From Panax quinquefolius (Eukaryota > Streptophyta > Magnoliopsida > Apiales > Araliaceae): a stretch of DNA of 64,000 nt. The notes under the pieces were generated by a model. That model did not search any database. It was not told where the DNA came from and saw nothing but the letters and a program-made list of their open reading frames with translations. Made by a program: the position numbers and the translations under genes. The stretch is taken from the NCBI GenBank assembly GCA_020205615.1, contig CM035163.1, positions 135,193,575 to 135,257,574 of the forward strand. The letters are read 5' to 3'. Position 1 is the stretch's first letter. Each line of letters starts with the position of its first letter. Shown one piece after another: positions 56,652 to 64,000 of this stretch.

Positions 56652-59446
56652 TGTAAGACCCCAAATTATTAATAAATAAAATTTATTTTCCTCTATTTAT
56701 TATTTTGAAATAGTAAGGGTTGATTTGATTAATGTGGATAGTTATGGGTAAAATACGCAAATATTTCGAATAAGCAGTGGTTATAAAATATTCATTATTG
56801 TTTGGGAATATTCGTTTGGTCGTGGAATATTAAATCTTTGTCGGGGAATATTCAATGACGACGCCTTGATCTTTTTGGGGCCCCATAACGAAAGCGATTG
56901 GATGAAGAAAATGACAAATATAAGTTGTTTATAAATAATGGCGTAGTTATTCTGAATAATCTTTGTTGGAATACCCGGTGGTTAAAACACACTAATACGC
57001 GTTGTTGAACAAGATAGCACGGTATTGCACCAATTATTGATTCTTACGTAAAGGCCTACTACTCAATAATTGTTACGAGAATTACTTATTCAAAGATTTT
57101 ATTTTATTGATTCAATAATTGCGCATTGATATTTTATATTACTTTGTTGTTTCAATAAATTGTCATTACACAATTTTCCATTATCGAACAATAATTCATA
57201 TTATCTGAATAATATTATTGGATAACATTATTGGCAATGTCTAGAAAGTTACGTCTAATGAGAGGTTTGGTCACCTAATTATTGCGCCAAGATAAGAGAG
57301 ATCTTATTGAAAGCCCTCTTTCCGGAAACGGCTTAGTTGCCCGATCTTGTGATTCTGTAATATTATTTGTGAATAATTAATTATTGATTTATATGATGAG
57401 GAAAATATTGATTTTATGTGGATATAGATGGAGAAAAATTTAATGTGACAATTGTTGAAAATTAATATTTTATCTTTTTCTGATAAAATAATTCATTTAA
57501 ATATATTATTTTAATAATATATTAACGGTGATATTTTTATAATGAATGTGGGATATATGAGTATATGAGGAGGAAGAGTATTTTTGTGGCATTAAATATT
57601 TAACACATATTTTGTGTGTTAGTGGACACAATTATTGACCGAAATTTGATTATAGCCTGTAAAATCGTCTATTTATAGATTTCGGTCAATTTCTGTTTGG
57701 AATTTGGAAAAACTTTCTTCTGCAAAGTTGTAGAGAATTGAATTTCCTATAATAACTCAGGAGATTCGAATTTTCTGATAAAAGGGCTATTTATTATGAA
57801 TTATTGAAGTTTTGAAGCTCCAAAATATTTAATTTTTGAAGTTTAAAATATTTTTAATATGAAAAACGTTTTTGGTGATTTGAGTGTGGTTCTTGCATGT
57901 GTTTTAATAGCTGAATTCAGATTCTTGGTGCGTAGGAAGTTGTGGAAATAATAATAATATTATTATATTAAATTTTCTACTTTGGTGTTCTAAGTATTTT
58001 TCTATAAATAAGGTGCTTAGGTTAGAATTGAAAATCACACCAGAAACTGAAGTTTTCTCTCTCTATATTATCGAACGTATTCTTGTGAGTATTTTGAGTA
58101 TACTTTGAGTATTGCTATACGATGGTGCAAGTTCAAGTCATAGCTTTATATCCTGTGTTTCAACTAGAAGTCTTGTCTTTTCGAGGTAAGAGATGTTATT
58201 TTATTCGAAAATGATATTATTTCTTCAATATCATTATGCCAAAATATTAGATGAAAATTTTTATCAAATTTGGAACTTTTTCATGACGGGGTTACTATTC
58301 ATGAGTTACTATTCACGAGTACTATTCACGAAGCATGATGATGTTTTTTGTTAAATTTCTATCTTTTGGTGTCGGAGTTACTATTCACGTATACGACACT
58401 ATTCACGTTATACGGACACTATTCACGAAACTACACTATTCACAGAAAAATTAAATTTTTATTTTTCGTCCAAAAATATCTATTATGGATACTAGCTTTA
58501 ATTGTATCCATGTTTTGATCATTCTTGAATTTTACTCCACTCTGATTACTTATGAAGTATTTTTGAACTTGGATTGTTTAAAATATGAATCCTTAATAAT
58601 TGTTCTTTTGTTTCAATTGGATTCGTTTCCTTTAAAATATTTTTCATCATCCTCGGTCTTAAATGATGATATTACTAAATATCTTTGGCACCAGTCTGCA
58701 AAGATGAATGATTTCTTGATGAATATCTTTGGCCCGTAGTCTAAAAGATGAGCAGTATTGAGATGAACATGATCGATCGATTAATATCTTTGGCCCGTAG
58801 TGCAAAGATGAATGTGTTTAGATGAACATGACCAATCGATGAATATCTTTGGCTGTGTAGTGCAAAGATGAATATTTGATTCGGATATATATTGATTGAT
58901 GTTACAGGATAAAATATCGACGATGGACTTTTAAATTCATATATAGAAGATAGTAGTTTGCATTCTCTACTTAACTCTTCTAATGAATTATTATTTCATT
59001 GCGAAGATTGATTTAAAAGCTGGTTGTCAATTGTATTCTATTAGATTTTTCCTGTTGAAGACTAACGATAATTTGCTCTATTTTATCTTAGTCTTAATGT
59101 TCTTCTTTTGGGCTAGTTGAGCTCACCCTTTTCCTTGTTGTTCCATTTTTCTTCTCTCGGGAGGCGAGAATGTAGCGAGTACTAGTGAGGGTATGGAATG
59201 AAGGTTCTAGAGAGAGTTGTTTAGTAGTCCTCACCATTTTGTAAAATAATGTATCAATAATTGTGATGGGGATTTATTTATGTGTGGATATTGTCTAGAA
59301 GACAATAATTGTATTTAAACTCACAATATATATGTTGTCGTATTTTGCACGACAAATGTATTAATAAAGTTGTAGTTATTTCTGTACCATGTATTTGGCG
59401 ACTCAGAATGGGTTGGATGGAATGGACCTATTTTGGCGGCGTCACA
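56652..59446 (+). repeat. E3 3' LTR (group C)
   Basis: 2795 bp, uninterrupted; matches the two parts of the 5' LTR and, reversed, S1 and S2. Ends GGCGTCACA beside the CCAGA duplication. Confidence 0.9.
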
Positions 59447-59718
59447 CCAGATATAGCTTATTCGGTAAGTAAGCTAAGTAGGTATATGAGTAATCCAGGT
59501 AAAGATCACTAGAAAGCAATTTTGAGAGTTTTAGAATATCTAAAACATACTCAAAAATATGGACTGCACTATACAAGATATCTAGCAATATTGGAAGGAT
59601 ATAGCGATGCTAATTGGATATCTGATAATAAAGACTCGAAATCCACAAGTGGATATGTCTTTACCCTTGGAGGTGCAGCAGTATCTTAGAAATCCTCAAA
59701 ATAAACTTGTATTGCTAG
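59447..59718 (+). pseudogene. Copia RNase H piece
   Basis: Continues the copia frame: DIAYSVSKLSRYMSNPGKDH, a stop, then [20 protein letters not shown] and [11 protein letters not shown], where GYSDANW is the typical copia RNase H motif. Stops replace Trp and Gln codons expected in the next residues. E4 interrupts it at 59718. Confidence 0.88.
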
Positions 59719-62232
59719 TGTGACGCCCCCAAAATAGGTATACATCACCTATTCTGAGTCGCCACTTACATGGTACATAAATCAAATACAAACTAATTAT
59801 ACAACAGTCGTGTAAAATACGACAAAACATATACTGTGAGTTTTTACTCGAATATTATCTTCTAAACAGTATTCAAACACAAATAAGTCCTCATTACATT
59901 TATTATCACTATTTCACAGAATAGTGAGGACTACTAATGCTATCATCTGGACTGTCACTCCGTTCCCCGACTCGTCACAGCTATATTCTCATTTCCTGAA
60001 GAGAACAGTGAAAGAAAGGGTGAGCTCAACTAGCCCCTTAAGAAATATTATGACTAAGATAATGCAGAATAAATTATCCTTAGCCTTCAACACTATAACA
60101 ACTGATAGAATATAATAAAAAAAAGTTTTAGATCAAAAACTGCAGCGAAAATAAGCAATCCATTAAAAGAGTCAAGTAGAGAATAAAATCTACTATCTTT
60201 TATGATTTAAAAGGTTTTTCATCATTTTTTTATCGCTGAGACTCAGCTTAATAAATAATCCACATCATCGAATCACCCCTGCACTACGGCCAATGATATT
60301 CTTTAGTATCACGACCACAAATTCCATGCACTACGGGCCAAGGATATTTGTGTATTCATCAACGGTCCTGATCATGCCATAAAATAATTCATCTTTGCTC
60401 CCTTGGCCGAAAAGAATCCATAGCCATAATCATACCAAAAATTGTCCATCAATGCATTACGGTCCAATGAGGACTTTTTACGACATCATTTATAATATTA
60501 CGGTCATGATTACACCGAATAATCCCTGGTCATAATCATACCAAGTCCATCTATGCACTACAGGCCACAGATGACTTTGAACATAATATAAACATGAGGA
60601 TGATGACAATGATATAAGAATTCAATAAAATAATTTCACGAATTATTTTGTACAGGAACTAATAACGTCCAAATTGTCAACATGATACTGCTTTGTAGAG
60701 TAAAATTCAAGAATGTTCAGAAGAATATTTCGATAAAAAATACTGGATGAAGCGCAAATATCAAGGATATTCCACTAATTTCATGGAGTATAGAAGTCAA
60801 AATTTTAATCAACTGAGTATAATATCGAATGGAATAACAAAAGATATCACCATGCATGCGATAGAGACCGCATGCATACGGAGTTATTCCAACGAGAATA
60901 ATAATAACGGAACCCGTGTCGGTGAAATTCACACCGACGGGATGTTCCAAATGTAATAATAAATCTGAGAATAATAAATGATGGAACCAGTCCCACAGAT
61001 AATATACGCATACGTGATATTCCGATGAAATATAAAGACGGAATAGTAAAATGGAACCCGTGTCCTATGATAAACGATGCATGTGATATTCCGAGAAAAA
61101 TATAAAGACGGAATAATAAAATGGAACCAGGTCCCACATATAAGATGAACGAGATATTCCGGCGTAATAATAAATGCGGAATAATAAAATGGAACTAGGT
61201 CCCACAGATAAAGACAGCATGCAGATATTAAACAAAAATATAAAGACGGAATAATAAAAGAATGTCACCAAGTATAGGGTATTCCGCGTATACAGGTTAT
61301 TCCAACAGAATAATAAGAAATAGAATAACAACAGTTCTCTTCATGAATATAAAAAAAAAATATCCCTTACTGTAAAAGAACTGGATATAAGAGTAGTGAA
61401 GTAGCGAAAACTTTTCTTCTATCTCTATAGTCTCTCTCTATAGTTTCTCTCTGCAGAGTTCGGTGAATTAAATAAGAAAATAATGAAGGAATGAGCTTCA
61501 TTTATAGGAAAATAGAATGCATAAGTAACTAACCCATGAACGGTCAGATTAATTTACTTTAATCAAGGTCCATATTTAAAGAAAAATCTTTTAAATAAAA
61601 TATAATATATTCTATTTATATAAAAAGATTTTTATTATTCAAACACTATGCAAAACACTATATGCACTATGCGTAATAAAATATAATATATTCTATTTAT
61701 AGAATAACTTTAATAAAGTATTACGCTTTTATATAAAAGATGTTTTACGCTTTATTACGTTAATAATACGAATAAAACAAAACGTCCTCATCGCTATAAT
61801 AATTCATATTATTAATCAACAATAATTGAATCAAACCGAGTGACTTCTCACATAAATATCAATAATCAATATCGGTGCTACTACTTGTCAACGCAGACAT
61901 CAGCATATTCTTTTACTACTCTTAAAGTAGTTCAATAGTATCAACGGTAAAACTTCCGCCGTTTATTTCAATAAAATATTTTTGTCGTTTTCTCAATCCG
62001 ATAATAATTCCATTGTGGGGTCCACCAATGATTGTCTTAGATTATCAATTTAATATTTTCCTAACACAAAGAATATTCCCTGACCAATCGAATATAATAT
62101 AACAACTTGCATATTTTGCAAAATTTATAAATACTACCCACAACTATAATATTATCTCAAATTCACACCATAATATTAAAAAAATTATTTTGAGAAAATT
62201 AATTCTTTATTCATAAAATCTGGGGTTTCATA
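59719..62232 (-). repeat. E4 3' LTR (group A)
   Basis: 2514 bp, reverse complement of the E1 LTR type with many differences: TGTGACGCCCCC at the left; the right end reads GGGGTTTCATA where GGGGTCTTACA is expected. Contains reversed GGCCCGTAGTGCA units (60270-60570) and the reversed ~70-bp minisatellite (60880-61320). Confidence 0.88.
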
Positions 62233-63000
62233 ATCTCCACTCCTTATGGAATTTCACCCTCGAAATTTACGTACGTACCTGGTATGTCGAACAGGTGAGG
62301 ATACCTTGACTTCATTTCAGATTCTAACTCTTGAGGTATAACCTTTGAGTGTTGAATACGATTCTTCTTATCCAAGATTTTAACACGTATCTCCTCAAAC
62401 GTTAAATCATCTGCTATCTCGTCCGGTTATAATGTGGTTCGGGTCATCCACATATTTACGTAACATCGATACGTTAAAAACGTTATGAACACGCAACATA
62501 TTTGGCGGTAAAACGAGTCTATAAGCTACCGTTCCTACTCAATCGAGGATTTCAAATGAGCCAATTAAATTGAGGGTTGAGATTTCCTCTCTTCAGCAAC
62601 TCTTGCTTTTAAAATAACGCCCTCTTGAACCTTCTTCTTAGTATTCATCATCCGGTCTCAGAGTTTAGTAGCTTTTAACTTTTACTTTATCGATTAAAGT
62701 CGATTCTACTCGTATATTCGTTATCTTCATGTGGGTCCCTCGAGTCTTTAACTCTATCTTCATCATTTGTAAGTTATACGAAATGAGTCTTTGTGTTAAC
62801 AACATCGCACTAGTAAACGCATACGATCTTCTACTCAACACGTCAGCTACCACGTTCGCTCTTCCACGATGATATTGAATGGTACGATCGTAATCTTCAA
62901 CAGCTCGAGTCAATGTCTTTGGCGCATGATACGTTCATTTTTAAGTAAAGAAATATTTGAGGGTTTAAGAAATGGGTTTTATACTGGGGTCAATACAAAA
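62233..63000 (-). pseudogene. E4 chromodomain, integrase end and RNase H remnants
   Basis: Read on the minus strand. The chromodomain (62245-62470) has lost its middle, the [11 protein letters not shown] block of E1, so that KVIPQ-type sequence runs straight into [11 protein letters not shown]. Then integrase tail pieces (about 62450-62640), and RNase H end in frame 62913-62665 (DYDRTIQYHRGRANVVADVL, RRSYA). The integrase core is missing. Confidence 0.78.
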
Positions 63001-63665
63001 TTCGATTTCACGCTCTAGGGGTAGGCTAGGAAGCCTTCAAGAATACGTCAGGAAATTTATTAACAATAGAAATACCCTTCAAAACTGTGACCCTCATCCA
63101 AGACTTGGATAGTACGTCACATTGATACCAACCGTGACTTCTATCCTTTAACCTGGATAGCACCTCACAATGATACCTATCAACTTGCCATCTTCATTCA
63201 CGATGTCGCCTACAGAAATTCTGGCTTCGGTGCATTCCACACAAGGAAGTCAACAATGAAAGGATCGGGGCTCTTTACTTATGGCTTGATATGACAATGA
63301 TTGACTTTAGTGGTTTGGTTACTTTAAATTCGCATAGCAAGTTGGTTAGGAGTATGAAAGCTAACCACCTTAAGAAAAGCATGATGAGTAGTAAACCAAT
63401 CGTTTCCAAAAATCACATCAAAGGCAAGTATTTTCAAAGAGATAAGATCGACAGGTAACGTGAAAGTGTTGATTTGAATCAAATAAGATTTATAAACAGT
63501 GGAGGTAACGAAGATTTCTACTAACGAGGTTTTAACTAATAAGTCAAAGTCTAACTTCTCCGGAGTCAAATTTAAATGTTGAGCGCAAGCAAGAGAGATA
63601 AAATAATGGGTAGAATCGGTATCTTATAAGGTATAGACTTCGCAAGAATTTATAATTAACTAACC
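63001..63665 (-). pseudogene. E4 protease remnant; RT deleted
   Basis: On the minus strand the frame 63569-63324 matches the E1/E2 protease C-terminal half ([35 protein letters not shown]). The active-site region just upstream (about 63600-63630) reads with D-T-D in place of D-T-G. A spacer piece with FPDVF-like sequence lies at about 63040; RT is absent between it and RNase H, apart from unrelated-looking sequence at 63080-63250. Confidence 0.75.
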
Positions 63666-63679
63666 CGTGCTAACTTCGT

Positions 63680-64000
63680 TCGGGTTACTCGCTTTTGAGA
63701 AGTCACGAAAAACGCTCTTCCTGAATCCACCTACTTTGTTTTGTCCGTATCCGCCTTTGGTGCCACCATCCCAGCTGGACTTGACTTCACTATACGACAA
63801 AATCGGGCTAAATGACCTTCTCTTCTTGAAATTTCTACTTCTATTATCTTGGCCATGATTACCACCAAAGTGTTTACCATTCTTGGCATGATAATTTCCC
63901 CCACGATGGTTATCATTATTCTGATGGCCGTTGCCACCGGTACGATTATTATCGTGTTGTTGGTCGTTACCTTTTGGTTGAGCTGACTCAACGCTCTCAT
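63680..64000 (-). pseudogene. E4 gag C-terminus (partial)
   Basis: Minus-strand sequence from the window edge gives the Asn/Gly/His-rich gag tail (GGNYHAKNGKHFGGNHGQ) and then a zinc-knuckle end (REGHLARFCR, about 63795-63825) followed by a linker. Compared with E1/E2, the first knuckle and part of the linker are missing. Confidence 0.78.

Larger units (their letters stand above)
48157..59446 (+). mobile_element. E3: Ty3/gypsy chromovirus, internally deleted, 11.3 kb with S2, TSD CCAGA
   Basis: CCAGA at 48152-48156 and 59447-59451. Group C LTRs flank a 3.07-kb interior (53586-56651), far shorter than that of E2, heavily broken and missing most of RT and integrase. S2 is inserted in the 5' LTR. 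Confidence 0.9.
20175..59718 (+). mobile_element. Host Ty1/copia retrotransposon, split by four gypsy insertions
   Basis: Copia pieces lie at 20175-23579, 32716-33624, 46867-48156 and 59447-59718. In order they read LTR start, leader, gag, protease, GAG-pre-integrase, integrase, reverse transcriptase and RNase H; the right end was not reached. Each break is bridged by an exact 5-bp duplication, and the reading frame continues across it (e.g. NEVL then [12 protein letters not shown]). Excluding inserts, about 5.9 kb of the element is in the window. It is the oldest layer of the nest. Confidence 0.9.
59719..64000 (-). mobile_element. E4: Ty3/gypsy chromovirus (group A), minus strand, runs off the window
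   Basis: A 3' LTR at the left (59719-62232), polypurine tract, then chromodomain, RNase H, protease and gag when read leftward from the window edge. The 5' LTR and the second target duplication are outside, so insertion into the copia is inferred from the clean left junction (GCTAG|TGTGACG). Confidence 0.85.

Overview
The window is plant nuclear DNA, most likely from a eudicot; I cannot name the species. Evidence: intron-split genes with GT..AG borders, a TFIIF-alpha gene, a mitochondrial-carrier relative, an Rf-like pentatricopeptide repeat (PPR) gene, Stowaway-type MITEs, Ty1/copia elements and chromodomain-bearing Ty3/gypsy elements (Tekay/Del-like chromoviruses) with LTRs of 2.4-2.8 kb. 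No rRNA, tRNA gene, CRISPR array or operon-like arrangement was seen.

Left part (1-20.2 kb), gene-bearing. 623-3650 (+) holds the last exons of the TFIIF alpha (RAP74) gene. 5240-9864 (+) holds exons of a relative of the mitochondrial dicarboxylate/tricarboxylate carrier (DTC). It has lost all three carrier signatures, carries a frameshift, and has a broken antisense copia element (5957-7484) in its long intron; I read it as a pseudogene or a strongly re-purposed paralog. Its 5' region is partly duplicated in tandem. 12443-14345 (+) is an intron-less P-class PPR gene with one frameshift. 15.7-19.6 kb is a run of MITEs plus a 2.3-kb terminal-inverted-repeat element with an 8-bp target duplication, itself inserted in a MITE.

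Right part (20.2-64 kb), a nested retrotransposon block. A copia element begins at 20175 and was hit by four gypsy elements: E1 (23580-32715, +, TSD TGCTT), E2 (33625-46866, +, TSD GTGTC), E3 (48157-59446, +, TSD CCAGA) and E4 (from 59719, -, running off the window). E2 carries a reversed solo LTR, S1 (38267-41046, TSD CTTAG), in its pol gene; E3 carries another, S2 (49414-52009, TSD TTGCA), in its 5' LTR. The copia reading frame continues across each insertion, which confirms the order. The gypsy LTRs fall into related groups: A (E1, E4), C (E3, S1, S2) and a mosaic, B (E2).

None of the gypsy elements looks autonomous: E1 lacks part of integrase, E3 and E4 lack most of reverse transcriptase, and E2 is cut by S1 and carries stops. 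Many small coding breaks sit at CAG/CTG triplets when E1 and E2 are compared, a pattern that looks like base-calling error on CHG-methylated DNA. Individual frameshifts in this block should therefore not all be taken as biological. I did not find a convincing new molecular system. The most distinctive items are the signature-less carrier, the nest itself with its LTR mosaicism and a 13-bp motif iterated in both LTR groups, and the base-quality pattern.
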